In this document: in pieces, positions 34,290-42,711 of the stretch
How positions within the stretch are numbered: position 1 is the first letter of the stretch
Layout: each line of letters starts with the position of its first letter
Assembly: GCF_021228125.1 (NCBI RefSeq)
Contig: NZ_JAJQQS010000010.1
Coordinates: forward strand, 1 to 64,000
Direction: 5' to 3'
Length of the DNA: 64,000 nt
Origin: Streptomyces albireticuli
GTDB taxonomy: Bacteria > Actinomycetota > Actinomycetes > Streptomycetales > Streptomycetaceae
The notes under the pieces: generated by a model
What the model was told of the DNA's origin: nothing
Databases searched by the model: none
The model's input: the letters and a program-made list of their open reading frames with translations, nothing else
Made by a program: the position numbers and the translations under genes

Positions 34290-35323
34290 TCACCGAATGC
34301 CCCGTACCCCGCGCGGAAACCGAGCGGGTCCTCCTCGGTCACGGAGCCGGCGGGCGGCTCACCGCGGAACTCCTGGAGCACACGGTCCTCCCCGCCTTCG
34401 GCGGACAGGAAGGCCCGCTGGAGGACGCCTCGCTCCTTCCCGGTTCCAAGGAGTTGGTGATGAGCACGGACGGTTTCGTCGTCAGCCCGCTGTTCTTCCC
34501 CGGCGGCGACATCGGCTCCCTGGCCGTCCACGGCACCGTCAACGACCTGGCGATGCGCGGCGCCGAGCCCGTCGCCCTGTCCGTCGCCCTGATCGTCGAG
34601 GAAGGACTCGAACTGGGGCAGTTGGAGGCCGTTATGCGCTCCCTCGGTAAAGCTGCCCAGGAGGCGGGCGTGCCGGTGGTCACCGGAGACACCAAGGTGG
34701 TGGGCCGGGGCGCGGCCGACAAGGTGTTCATCACCACGACCGGCGTCGGCAAGCTCCTCCCCGGTCTCGCCGTCTCCGCCGCGAATGCCCGCCCGGGCGA
34801 CGCCGTGCTGCTGTCGGGCCCCATCGGCCTGCACGGCACGGCCGTGCTCAGCACCCGGGAGGGCCTGGGCTTCGAAGCTGACATCGCCTCCGACACCCGC
34901 CCCCTCCACCGCCTGGTGGCAGCCCTCGCCCCGCTCGCCGACCGGCTGCACGTTCTGCGCGACCCCACCCGCGGCGGGCTGGCCGCCGCGCTCAACGAAA
35001 TCGCGCGCGACTCGCGCTTGGCGGTCGACATCGACGAGCGCGCCGTCCCGGTGCCGGAGCCGGTCGCGGCCGCCTGCGACATCCTCGGGCTCGACCCCCT
35101 GCACGTGGCCAACGAAGGCTGCATGGTCGCCTTCGTCGCGCCCGATGCCGCCGACGAGGCCCTGGCTTCCATGCGCTCCCTGCCGGAAGGTAGCGGTGCC
35201 GTGCGCATTGGGGACGTCCTACCGGCCGACGGGCGCCCCGGCCGTGTCACCATGCGGACGGCCGTGGGCGCCCGTCGCGTAGTGGACATGCCACTCGGCG
35301 AGCTACTGCCCCGCATCTGCTGA
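34286..35323 (+). CDS. hypE: Hydrogenase maturation factor HypE
   Basis: 345 residues: GHGAGGRLTAELLEHTVLPA, MSTDGFVVSPLFFPGGDIGS, NDLAMRGAEP, VTGDTKVVGRGAADKVFITT and RDPTRGGLAAALNEIA. It ends LLPRIC, the C-terminal Cys that receives the carbamoyl group from HypF and is dehydrated to thiocyanate. GTG 34286 overlaps the hypD stop; the upstream open frame is a shadow of hypD. AIR-synthase-like fold. Last gene of the hydrogenase run. Confidence 0.97.
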   Translation: MITECPVPRAETERVLLGHGAGGRLTAELLEHTVLPAFGGQEGPLEDASLLPGSKELVMSTDGFVVSPLFFPGGDIGSLAVHGTVNDLAMRGAEPVALSVALIVEEGLELGQLEAVMRSLGKAAQEAGVPVVTGDTKVVGRGAADKVFITTTGVGKLLPGLAVSAANARPGDAVLLSGPIGLHGTAVLSTREGLGFEADIASDTRPLHRLVAALAPLADRLHVLRDPTRGGLAAALNEIARDSRLAVDIDERAVPVPEPVAAACDILGLDPLHVANEGCMVAFVAPDAADEALASMRSLPEGSGAVRIGDVLPADGRPGRVTMRTAVGARRVVDMPLGELLPRIC

Positions 35324-35404
35324 GCCGCCGCACCGAGGGACCATGGAGGTGAGACATCAGGGCACCCGTGCCCCGAACCCCGGATGACCTGGGGAAGTGA
35401 ACCG

Positions 35405-35692
35405 ATGATGTTCTGGTACGACCACGACGTCAGTGGCTGGGGCCTGTTCGCGATGACGGTGAGCATGGTCCTGTTCTGGGCGCTGATCATCACCGTTGCC
35501 GTCCTGCTCTTCCGTGCGCTCGCCCGCCCGCCGCACGGCGGTGAGCACACCGGCTGGCACAAGGCCCCGACACCTGGCCACGCCGAGCAGATCCTCGCCG
35601 AGCGCTACGCTCGCGGCGAGATCGACGAAGAGGAGTACGCGCGACGCCTGGCCACCCTGAGAGGCTCACCGCCCGGTCCTGCCGAACAGTGA
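35405..35692 (+). CDS. Small membrane protein with SHOCT tail
   Basis: 95 residues. One transmembrane helix (FAMTVSMVLFWALIITVAVLLF) is followed by a C-terminal SHOCT motif (AEQILAERYARGEIDEEEYA RRLATL). SHOCT tails are usually oligomerisation elements. ATG 35405 is chosen because GGGGAAGTG precedes it by about six bases; an in-frame ATG at 35384 lacks such a site. It follows hypE by 81 bases and may be read with the hydrogenase genes. Function unknown. Confidence 0.85.
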   Translation: MMFWYDHDVSGWGLFAMTVSMVLFWALIITVAVLLFRALARPPHGGEHTGWHKAPTPGHAEQILAERYARGEIDEEEYARRLATLRGSPPGPAEQ

Positions 35693-35737
35693 CACGTCGA
35701 AAGAGGCGGCGGCCTGCCTGAGGAAGCCGTGCCGCTG

Positions 35738-36754
35738 CTACCGCCCTGTCTCACCTGCACCGGACGGCACGAGTGTGTTGTCACTGGTCCGGCCGGCGAG
35801 GTAATCGGCGATGTTCCGGGCGGTGGTCTCGACGATCTGCCCGACGGCGTCCTGGCTGAAGTAGCCCTGGTGGGAGGTAACCAGGACATTGCCGAAGGTC
35901 ATGAGCCGGGCAAGGGTGTCGTCGGTCATCACTTCCAGCGACTTGTCGAAGAAGAAGACGCCGACCTCCTCCTCGTAGACATCCAGGCCCACCCCCAGAA
36001 GCCGCCCGGCGAGCAGGTTCTCGACCAGTGCGTGGGCGTCGACGAGTCCGCCTCTGCTGGTGTTGATCAGGATGGCGTCGTCCTTCATCAGTGCCAGCGC
36101 CGGAGCATCGACGATGTGGTGGGTATCGGGCATCAGCGGTGCGTGCAGGCTCAGCAGATCGGACTCGGCGAAGAGCCGGTCGCGTTCGACGTACTTCACG
36201 CCCAGCGCGCGGCACCCGTCGCTCGGCGTGACGTCGTAGCCCAGCAGCCGCATGCCGAAGCCGGCGGCGATGCGGGCGAAGGCCGTACCAATCTTCCCGG
36301 TGCCCAGGATCCCAGCGGTCCGCCCGTGGAAGTCCCGGCCCATGAGCCCGTCCAGCCGGAAGTCGAAATCCCGCGTGCGGGCCACCGCCCGTGGGATCCT
36401 GCGGTTGACCGCCAGGGCCAGCGCCCAGGCGAACTCCGCCACCGCGTATGGCGAGTACCAGGACACGCGGGCCACCGTCAGGCCCAGCGCCCGCGCCGCC
36501 GCCAGGTCGATGTTGTTGTAGCCGGTGGCACGCTGGGTGACAAACTCGGTGCCGCCGTCGGCGAGGATCCGCAGCACCTCCTTATCCAGCACGTCGTTGA
36601 CGCTGCTGCACACCACCCGGCGCCCCTCCGCCGTCGCGGCCGTGTCCCGGTTGAGGACAAGGTCCAGGCAGCGCAGGTCGTACTCCTTGCCCAGTGCTCG
36701 TTCCAGCAGTGGCCGCTCGTCGGCGGTCACCCCGTACGCGACGACTCCCACCAT
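35738..36754 (-). CDS. D-lactate dehydrogenase-like 2-hydroxyacid dehydrogenase
   Basis: 338 residues. TAGILGTGKIGTAFARIAAG is the NAD-binding loop. LINTSRGGLVDAHALVENL carries the Arg region, LDVYEEEVGVFFFDKS the Glu and TSHQGYFSQDA the catalytic His. The YEEE…FFFD signature is typical of fermentative D-lactate dehydrogenases (LdhA) rather than generic D-isomer enzymes. It would reoxidise NADH by reducing pyruvate, fitting a low-oxygen island. It converges with the SHOCT gene, and is unrelated in sequence detail to the dehydrogenase at 1.1-2.0 kb. Confidence 0.92.
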   Translation of the reverse strand: MVGVVAYGVTADERPLLERALGKEYDLRCLDLVLNRDTAATAEGRRVVCSSVNDVLDKEVLRILADGGTEFVTQRATGYNNIDLAAARALGLTVARVSWYSPYAVAEFAWALALAVNRRIPRAVARTRDFDFRLDGLMGRDFHGRTAGILGTGKIGTAFARIAAGFGMRLLGYDVTPSDGCRALGVKYVERDRLFAESDLLSLHAPLMPDTHHIVDAPALALMKDDAILINTSRGGLVDAHALVENLLAGRLLGVGLDVYEEEVGVFFFDKSLEVMTDDTLARLMTFGNVLVTSHQGYFSQDAVGQIVETTARNIADYLAGRTSDNTLVPSGAGETGR

Positions 36755-37202
36755 GATCCCGCGCTCCCGTCACCCGGTCCTCCCTACCCATGATCCCGGC
36801 ATTCGGAACCGTGTCATCAGCCGGACCGGCATCAGCGTGACGGCCTGCGCATGAGGCTTCCTCCCCGGCGAGGTCGCTCCCGAGAAGGACATCGAGATCA
36901 CGACCGCCACGCCGGCCGTCCCGTGGCTCTCGTACCACATGGATGAGCCCCAGAATTCAAGGCGGCGGGTTCCGCCCGAAGCCTGCAAACCGGCTGGTCA
37001 AAGCACTGGCGGGGAGCTCCTGAGCGTGGTGTGATGGAAGTGGCGGGAGGACCCGCAAGAGACGCGGGGAAGCGGTTCACGACCGTGCACCGCGCAATCG
37101 GGATCCGCGAGAAGCGGATGGGCCCTCCCGTTAGCGGCGTCGCCCCCAGGACGTCCGGGGCACCCAAGCCGATGGCGGCTCCGTGCTCGCCAAGGAGGCG
37201 CG
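36755..37202. other. Spacer upstream of ppsA with a possible coding relic
   Basis: This divergent interval between the ldh-type gene and ppsA should hold both promoters. A plus-strand stretch at about 36849-37032 reads GFLPGEVAPEKDIEITTATP then AVPWLSYHMDEPQ after an in-frame TGA; it has protein-like composition but no clear start or family. No confident promoter motif or palindrome was found. Confidence 0.4.
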
Positions 37203-39572
37203 ATGTCCCTTACCGGACGCGTCATCCCCTTCTCCGAGCTGGGCCGCTCGGATGTGTCCGTGGTGGGCGGCAAGAACGCCTCGCTCGGTGAACTCATCCG
37301 GCACCTGTCCCCCGTAGGGGTCAACGTCCCCGACGGGTTCGCCACCACCGCCGACGCCTACCGCGAGTTCCTGCGGACGGATGCCCTGGGCGACCGGATC
37401 GCCGGGCATCTGGCCCGCCTGCCGTCAGGCGCGGCGCTGTCGGAGGTGGGCGCGGCGATCCGCGCCGACATCCTCGCCACCCCCCTGCCCACGGCCTTGG
37501 GGGACGAGGTCATCCAGGCGTACGCCCGGCTCGCTCACGAGGCCGGGCGTACCGATCCCGATGTCGCCGTGCGCAGCAGCGCCACCGCCGAGGACCTGCC
37601 CGAGGCGAGCTTCGCCGGGCAGCAGGAGACCTACCTCAACGTTCGCGGTGCCGAAGCGCTGCTCGACGCGTGTCACCGCTGCTACGCCTCCCTCTTCACC
37701 GACCGGGCGATCGACTACCGGGAACGGATGCGCTTCGACCAGCTCGCCGTGGCCCTGTCGGTCGGCGTGCAGCTGATGGTCCGCTCCGACCTGGGCTGCT
37801 CGGGGGTGATGTTCACTCTGGACACCGAGACCGGGTTCCCGGAGGTCGTGGTGATCAACGCGGCGTGGGGGCTCGGCGAGAGCGTCGTCAGCGGGCAGGT
37901 CGATCCTGACGAGTACGTCGTGTTCAAGCCCCTGCTCGAGAATCCGGTCCTGAACCCGGTGATCCGTGCGGCGACCGGCAGCAAGCACATCAAGGTCGTC
38001 TACGCCGAGGGCGGCCTCACCCACACGGTGGACACCGGCCGTGCGGAGCGTGGTGCGCGCGTGCTCGACGATAGCGAAGCGCGGTCTCTCGCCGAGTGGG
38101 CCGTGGCGGTCGAGCGGCATTACGGGACGCCCATGGACCTGGAGTGGGCCAAGGACGGCCGTACCGGGGAGGTGTTCGTGGTGCAGGCCCGCCCCGAGAC
38201 GGTACGGTCCCGGCGGGCCCCTGCCGTGCTGCGCCGCTACAAGCTCACCGGCACCGGCGAATGCCTGGTCACCGGGGTGGCCGTGGGTGAAGCAGTGGGC
38301 GCCGGCCCGGCGTGCGCGCTCGCGACCCCCGTGGGGCTGGAACGCTTCCCCACCGGCTCGGTGCTGGTGACGTCGGTGACCGACCCCGACTGGGAACCGC
38401 TGATGAAGCGGGCCGCGGCCATCGTCACCGACCACGGCGGACGCACCTCCCACGCCGCCATCGTCAGCCGGGAGCTCGGCGTCCCGGCTGTCGTCGGCAC
38501 CGGCAACGCGACGGCCATCCTGGCCGACAGCGACCCGGTCACCGTCTCCTGCGCCGAGGGCTCGGAGGGCCGCGTCTACGCGGGCCTGGTCGGCTACGAG
38601 GAGACGGACATCGACGTCACGGAGCTGCCCGCGACGCATACCCGGGTCATGCTGAACCTCGCGGACCCGGCCGCGGCCTTCCGCTGGTGGCAACTGCCGG
38701 CGGACGGCGTGGGGCTGGCCCGTATGGAGTTCATGGTGGCCCATCAGGTGAAAGTCCATCCCATGGCGCTGCTCCGGCCCGGCCGGCTCTCCGCCGAGGA
38801 GCGGCGCGCCGTCGACGAACTCACCGAGGGGTATGCCGACCATGCCGAATACTTCGTCGATCGTCTGGCGCGCGGGGTGGCCACCATCGCCGCCTCCCGA
38901 TGGCCGGCTCCGGTGATCCTGCGCACCAGCGACTTCAAGACCAACGAGTACGCCAAGTTGGTCGGCGGCCGCCCCTTCGAACCGACCGAGGCAAACCCGA
39001 TGATCGGGTGGCGTGGCGCCAGCCGCTACTACAGCGAGGGCTACCGGGACGGGTTCGCCCTGGAGTGCCAGGCGATCCGGCGGGTGCGCGAGGGCTTCGG
39101 ACTGACCAACGTCGTAGTGATGATCCCCTTCTGTCGCACTCCGGCGGAAGCGGACCGTGTCCTGGAAGTCATGGCTCAGGAAGAACTACGGCGAGGTGAG
39201 CACGGGTTGCAGGTGTACGTCATGGCGGAGATCCCGGCGAACATTGTTCTCGCTCGCGAATTCGCCGAGCGCTTCGACGGCTTCTCCATCGGCAGCAACG
39301 ATCTCACGCAGCTCACCTTGGGCGTGGACCGCGACTCGGAGGAGCTGGCCGGGCTCTTCGACGAGACGAACCGCGCGGTGACCAGGAGCATCGAATCCCT
39401 GGTCTCCACCGCCCATGACGCAGGCCGTCCTGTGGGCCTGTGCGGTCAACGCCCGAGTGACGACCCTGACTTCGCGGCGTTCCTGGTCGCAGCCGGGATC
39501 GACTCCATCTCTGTCGCGCCCGACAGCTTCGTCCCGGTGAAACAGCATGTGGCGGCGGCCGAACAGCAGTGA
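37203..39572 (+). CDS. ppsA: Phosphoenolpyruvate synthase
   Basis: 789 residues. The N-terminal ATP-grasp domain begins VVGGKNASLGELIRHLSPVG and includes VRSSATAEDLPEASFAGQQE. The swivelling phosphohistidine domain has DHGGRTSHAAIVSRELGVPA. The C-terminal TIM barrel has NPMIGWRGASRYY, IPFCRTPAEADRV, and GLCGQRPSDDPDFAAFLVAA. It converts pyruvate, ATP and water to PEP, AMP and phosphate. It is of usual length. PEP synthase genes occur in known actinobacterial dormancy loci, so its place here is consistent with gluconeogenic or ATP-sparing roles at low oxygen. ATG 37203 follows AGGAGG. Confidence 0.96.
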   Translation: MSLTGRVIPFSELGRSDVSVVGGKNASLGELIRHLSPVGVNVPDGFATTADAYREFLRTDALGDRIAGHLARLPSGAALSEVGAAIRADILATPLPTALGDEVIQAYARLAHEAGRTDPDVAVRSSATAEDLPEASFAGQQETYLNVRGAEALLDACHRCYASLFTDRAIDYRERMRFDQLAVALSVGVQLMVRSDLGCSGVMFTLDTETGFPEVVVINAAWGLGESVVSGQVDPDEYVVFKPLLENPVLNPVIRAATGSKHIKVVYAEGGLTHTVDTGRAERGARVLDDSEARSLAEWAVAVERHYGTPMDLEWAKDGRTGEVFVVQARPETVRSRRAPAVLRRYKLTGTGECLVTGVAVGEAVGAGPACALATPVGLERFPTGSVLVTSVTDPDWEPLMKRAAAIVTDHGGRTSHAAIVSRELGVPAVVGTGNATAILADSDPVTVSCAEGSEGRVYAGLVGYEETDIDVTELPATHTRVMLNLADPAAAFRWWQLPADGVGLARMEFMVAHQVKVHPMALLRPGRLSAEERRAVDELTEGYADHAEYFVDRLARGVATIAASRWPAPVILRTSDFKTNEYAKLVGGRPFEPTEANPMIGWRGASRYYSEGYRDGFALECQAIRRVREGFGLTNVVVMIPFCRTPAEADRVLEVMAQEELRRGEHGLQVYVMAEIPANIVLAREFAERFDGFSIGSNDLTQLTLGVDRDSEELAGLFDETNRAVTRSIESLVSTAHDAGRPVGLCGQRPSDDPDFAAFLVAAGIDSISVAPDSFVPVKQHVAAAEQQ

Positions 39573-39600
39573 GTGGGAGCGGCGCCCGGGCACCGCCCAC
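39573..39600 (+). terminator. Stem-loop between ppsA and the Usp gene
   Basis: GTGGGAGCGG (39573-39582) pairs with CCGCCCAC (39593-39600), with one or two bulged bases, just after the ppsA stop and five bases before the GGAGG of the next gene. It could terminate ppsA transcripts partially. Strength cannot be judged by eye. Confidence 0.3.
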
Positions 39601-39617
39601 CCGTGGAGGTGGTCATC

Positions 39618-40454
39618 GTGGCACGTCCGGTCGCCGTAGGCGTCGACGGCTCGGAGGAGAGCCTCGCCGCTGTGGCCTGGGCCGCGCGCGAGGCGGTGAC
39701 ACGGGACGCGGCATTGCGCGTCGTACACGCACTGGAGTGGAGGACAAGCAATCTGCAGTTCTCCCCCGGCGTCTCCGCCCAGCGCGAATGGGCGGAGGGC
39801 AGGATCGAGACCGTCCGGCAGGAGCTGGCCGAGGCGCATCCGGGCCTGCGGGTCGACGTGGACGGCGTTTCCGAGCTGCCGGCGAAGGCACTCATCGAGG
39901 CGGGCCGGGAGTCGCAGCTGCTCGCGCTGGGATCGCGAGGGCTCGGCGGCTTCGAGGGGTGGCTGCTGGGCTCGGTGAGCCTGGCGGTGATCGCCCACGC
40001 GACCGTACCTGTGGTGTTGGTCCGTGCCGGGGTGAAGCCGCCGGTGCGCGGAGGCGAGGGTCCGGTCGTGGTGGGGGTCGGGCGGGTTGGTTCGTACGGA
40101 CCGTTGCTGGACTTCGCCTTCCGCGCCGCGGCGGCCAGGCAGGTCGTGCTGCGGGTCGTCCACGCCCGACAGCAGGAACTCACCGACGGCAGTGAAGGCG
40201 AAGAGAAACCGGGCGGCGGCGTCCTCGTGGGCCGATTGGCCCCATGGCGGCAGCAGGGGCCGGGCGTGGAAGTGGACGAGTGGCTGACGACCGGGCCGGC
40301 CGCCCAGCGTCTGGTCGAGGCAGCCAGGGACGCGGAGCTCCTGGTCGTCGGCCGTCGTGTGCACCGGCCGGCCCTCGGCGCGCATATCGGCCCCGTGACC
40401 CACGCTGCGGTCCACCACGTCAGATGTCCGGTGGCGGTTGTACCGCACAGCTGA
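39618..40454 (+). CDS. Tandem universal stress protein, copy 2
   Basis: 278 residues, two Usp domains. Domain 1 begins PVAVGVDGSEESLAAVAWAA and has the ATP loop GSRGLGGFEGWLLGSVSLAV. Domain 2 begins VVVGVGRVGSYGPLLDFAFR and ends GRRVHRPALGAHIGPVTHAA, CPVAVVPHS. GTG 39618 is chosen because GGAGGT lies seven bases upstream and the domain starts four residues later. It sits between ppsA and two CBS-domain genes on the same strand. Confidence 0.92.
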   Translation: MARPVAVGVDGSEESLAAVAWAAREAVTRDAALRVVHALEWRTSNLQFSPGVSAQREWAEGRIETVRQELAEAHPGLRVDVDGVSELPAKALIEAGRESQLLALGSRGLGGFEGWLLGSVSLAVIAHATVPVVLVRAGVKPPVRGGEGPVVVGVGRVGSYGPLLDFAFRAAAARQVVLRVVHARQQELTDGSEGEEKPGGGVLVGRLAPWRQQGPGVEVDEWLTTGPAAQRLVEAARDAELLVVGRRVHRPALGAHIGPVTHAAVHHVRCPVAVVPHS

Positions 40455-40499
40455 CATAAACGGGAGTATCTGGGATCTTCCGGAAGGAAAGCGAACGTC

Positions 40500-41177
40500 A
40501 TGCTGCAGCACCGGACGGTTGATGAGCTCATGACCCGCAACGTGGTGCGGGTGCGGCCGGACACGCCGTTCAAGGAGATCGTCAGGGAGCTCGCCGAGAA
40601 CGACGTCACGGCCGTGCCGGTCATCGACCCCAGCGGCCGAGTGGTCGGCGTGGTCTCCGAGGCGGACCTGATGCGCAAGTCGGCCGACCAGCCTGACCCC
40701 TTCGGCCGCGTGGCCGTACCCAGTCTCGAAGCGTGGGAGCGGGCCAAGGCGGAAGGCGCCAGGGCCGAGGAACTCATGTCCGCTCCCCCGGTGTGCGCGC
40801 GGCCGGAGTGGAACGTCGTGGAGACCGCCCGGCTGATGACGACGCAGAACGTCAAGCGCCTGCCGGTGGTCGACGAGACCGACCATCTCGTCGGCATCAT
40901 CAGCCGGGCCGACATCCTACGGGTCTTCCTCCGCGAGGACGCCGCCATCCGCTCCGAGATCGAACGTGATCTCTTGGAACGCACCATGGGTCTGGCGCCC
41001 TCGGCGGTGCGGGCCGAGGTGTCCGAAGGGCAGGTCATCCTCACCGGCAACGTCGAGACCCGCAGCACGATCCCGCTCATCGAACACCTGTGCCGTTCAG
41101 TGGACGGCGTCGTCTCGGTCCACCAGCGCCTGACGTACACGACGGACGACACCGGAGGCGGCTTCCCCGCCGCATGA
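40500..41177 (+). CDS. CBS-pair protein with C-terminal BON domain, copy 1
   Basis: 225 residues: two CBS motifs (VDELMTRNVVRVRPDTPFKE; VPVIDPSGRVVGVVSEADLM; AEELMSAPPVCARPEWNVVE; RLPVVDETDHLVGIISRADI) followed by a BON domain (VSEGQVILTGNVETRSTIPL). CBS pairs bind adenine nucleotides; BON domains bind lipids or other ligands. Homologues are strongly associated with DosR/OsdR-type regulons (for example mycobacterial Hrp1-like CBS proteins). It is followed closely by a second copy. Confidence 0.93.
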   Translation: MLQHRTVDELMTRNVVRVRPDTPFKEIVRELAENDVTAVPVIDPSGRVVGVVSEADLMRKSADQPDPFGRVAVPSLEAWERAKAEGARAEELMSAPPVCARPEWNVVETARLMTTQNVKRLPVVDETDHLVGIISRADILRVFLREDAAIRSEIERDLLERTMGLAPSAVRAEVSEGQVILTGNVETRSTIPLIEHLCRSVDGVVSVHQRLTYTTDDTGGGFPAA

Positions 41178-41209
41178 CCGCGCGCGGGCACCCTCACGAG
41201 GAGCCAGAG

Positions 41210-41860
41210 ATGTACGGCACGCAGCGCACCGTCAGTGACGTGATGACGCAGACCGTCGTGGCGGTCAGCGGTGATGCGCCCTACAAGCAGATCGCCCGGA
41301 CGCTCGCGGAGTGGAAGGTCAGCGCCGTACCCGTCCTGGCGGGCGAGGGCCGTGTCATCGGCGTCGTCTCCGAGGCCGATCTCTTGTCGAAGGAGGAGTA
41401 CAAGGGACGCGAGCCGACCGACGTCGCCCGGCCCGAGCAGCTCGGTGACCTGGCGAAGGCGGGTGCGAGGACCGCGGAGGACTTGATGAGCACTCCCGCC
41501 GTCACCGTGCACGCGGACGCCACCGTCGCCGAAGCCGCCCGCATCATGGCCCGTAAGGGCGTCAAGCGCCTGCCCGTTGTCGACGCCGAAGGGATGCTCG
41601 CCGGCATCGTCAGCCGCGCCGACCTGCTCAAGGTCTACCTCCGCAGCGACGAGGACATCGCGCAGGAGGTCCGCGACGAAGTAATCGCCCGCCTCTTCCC
41701 CCACCGGAGCCCCACCGTCGAGGTCCAGGTGGCCGAAGGTGTGGTCACCCTCTCGGGCCACCTGCCGGACGCGACCATGGTCCCGCTCGTGGCACGGCTG
41801 GTCAGGGCCGCTGAAGGCGTCGTCAACGTCGACCTCCGCCTGGACGGCCCGACGAGCTGA
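41210..41860 (+). CDS. CBS-pair protein with C-terminal BON domain, copy 2
   Basis: 216 residues with the same architecture as the preceding gene: VSDVMTQTVVAVSGDAPYKQ, VPVLAGEGRVIGVVSEADLL, AEDLMSTPAVTVHADATVAE, RLPVVDAEGMLAGIVSRADL, then BON (VAEGVVTLSGHLPDATMVPL). ATG 41210 is preceded by GAGGAG. The two genes are tandem duplicates that have diverged, and probably form heteromeric nucleotide sensors. The gap between them is 32 bases, so they are likely co-transcribed. Confidence 0.93.
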   Translation: MYGTQRTVSDVMTQTVVAVSGDAPYKQIARTLAEWKVSAVPVLAGEGRVIGVVSEADLLSKEEYKGREPTDVARPEQLGDLAKAGARTAEDLMSTPAVTVHADATVAEAARIMARKGVKRLPVVDAEGMLAGIVSRADLLKVYLRSDEDIAQEVRDEVIARLFPHRSPTVEVQVAEGVVTLSGHLPDATMVPLVARLVRAAEGVVNVDLRLDGPTS

Positions 41861-41871
41861 ACACCCCCCGG

Positions 41872-41893
41872 CCCCGGACGCCATCGTCCGGGC
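41872..41893 (+). terminator. Perfect stem-loop after the CBS genes
   Basis: CCCGGACG (41873-41880), a CCAT loop, and CGTCCGGG (41885-41892) form a perfect eight-pair hairpin 12 bases after the stop of the second CBS gene. No T-run follows. It is the best terminator candidate in this part of the window. Confidence 0.55.
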
Positions 41894-41950
41894 TCCCGGT
41901 CGGCGGCACAGCACTGGCACGAGTCCTCACGTTCTGATCCCCTGGAAGAG

Positions 41951-41966
41951 GCGGCTCGCGAGCCGC
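41951..41966. promoter_or_regulatory. 16-bp perfect palindrome upstream of the HTH-PPOX gene
   Basis: GCGGCTCGCGAGCCGC is a perfect 16-base palindrome 52 bases upstream of the ATG at 42019. Its place is right for an operator, possibly of the HTH-PPOX protein itself. It could also be a chance product of high GC. Confidence 0.4.
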
Positions 41967-42018
41967 GGACCGACGGCGACGGTACCCCGCACCGGGCGGC
42001 CATGTGGAGGCTGGGACG

Positions 42019-42708
42019 ATGCAAAACGGCGGGCCGCGACCCGGCGACCCCGACACGGACTCCGCCGGTCCGCACAAGGACACGATGGCGATCCGCTGTG
42101 CAGTACGCCGCGAGCAGCTGGGACTGACCCGGGAAGAGGTGGCACACCGGGCCGGCATGTCCGCCGCCTACCTGAGCCAGCTGGAGACGTTCAGCGGCGA
42201 CTTCGACCCCGCCGCCCTCATCCGCCTCGCCGCCGCCCTGGAGATGCCCTACGACGAACTCGCGGGAGGCCCGCGCGAGGCGGCACCCGGCCAGCAGCCC
42301 GCCGGGGCTGGCCCCCTGCTCGCGCAGCTCTCCGAAGACGACTGCTGGCAGAAACTCGGCACGCACGGCATCGGCAGGATCGGCCTGACCGCCGGGCCCG
42401 CACCCGTCGTCCTGCCCGTGAACTTCCTGGTCGACGGCCGCACCATCGTCTACCGAACCGAGACGGGAGGCGCGTCGGCCGCAGCCGACGCGGACCAGCT
42501 CGCGTTCGAAGCCGACCACATCGACGAACACCTCAGCCGCGGCTGGAGCGTCCTCATCACCGGAACGGCCGAGCACATCACCGACCCCGGCACGGTCGAG
42601 GCCCTCGCCACCCGCCCCGGAGCGGAACCCTGGGCCGGCGGCAAGCGTGACCTGTGGATCCGGATTCGCCCCGGCCAGGTGACCGGGCGCACCATCCACA
42701 CCCGGTGA
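42019..42708 (+). CDS. XRE HTH fused to PPOX-like FMN-binding barrel, copy 2
   Basis: 229 residues with the same design as the protein at 18.9-19.6 kb: XRE HTH (RREQLGLTREEVAHRAGMSA AYLSQLE) then a PPOX split barrel (HGIGRIGLTAGPAPVVLPVN; GWSVLITGTAEHITD; LWIRIRPGQVTGRTI). The HTH and the barrel ends are clearly paralogous, whereas the linker differs. ATG 42019 follows GGAGG by eight bases. Its convergent neighbour is the GH65 gene, three bases away. Such proteins may read flavin or redox state; this is inference. Confidence 0.9.
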   Translation: MQNGGPRPGDPDTDSAGPHKDTMAIRCAVRREQLGLTREEVAHRAGMSAAYLSQLETFSGDFDPAALIRLAAALEMPYDELAGGPREAAPGQQPAGAGPLLAQLSEDDCWQKLGTHGIGRIGLTAGPAPVVLPVNFLVDGRTIVYRTETGGASAAADADQLAFEADHIDEHLSRGWSVLITGTAEHITDPGTVEALATRPGAEPWAGGKRDLWIRIRPGQVTGRTIHTR

Positions 42709-42711
42709 GCC

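Noticed and set aside
39446..41920. 824-codon minus-strand frame opposite the Usp and CBS genes
   Set aside because: It opposes four well-supported genes and its protein has no recognisable motif.
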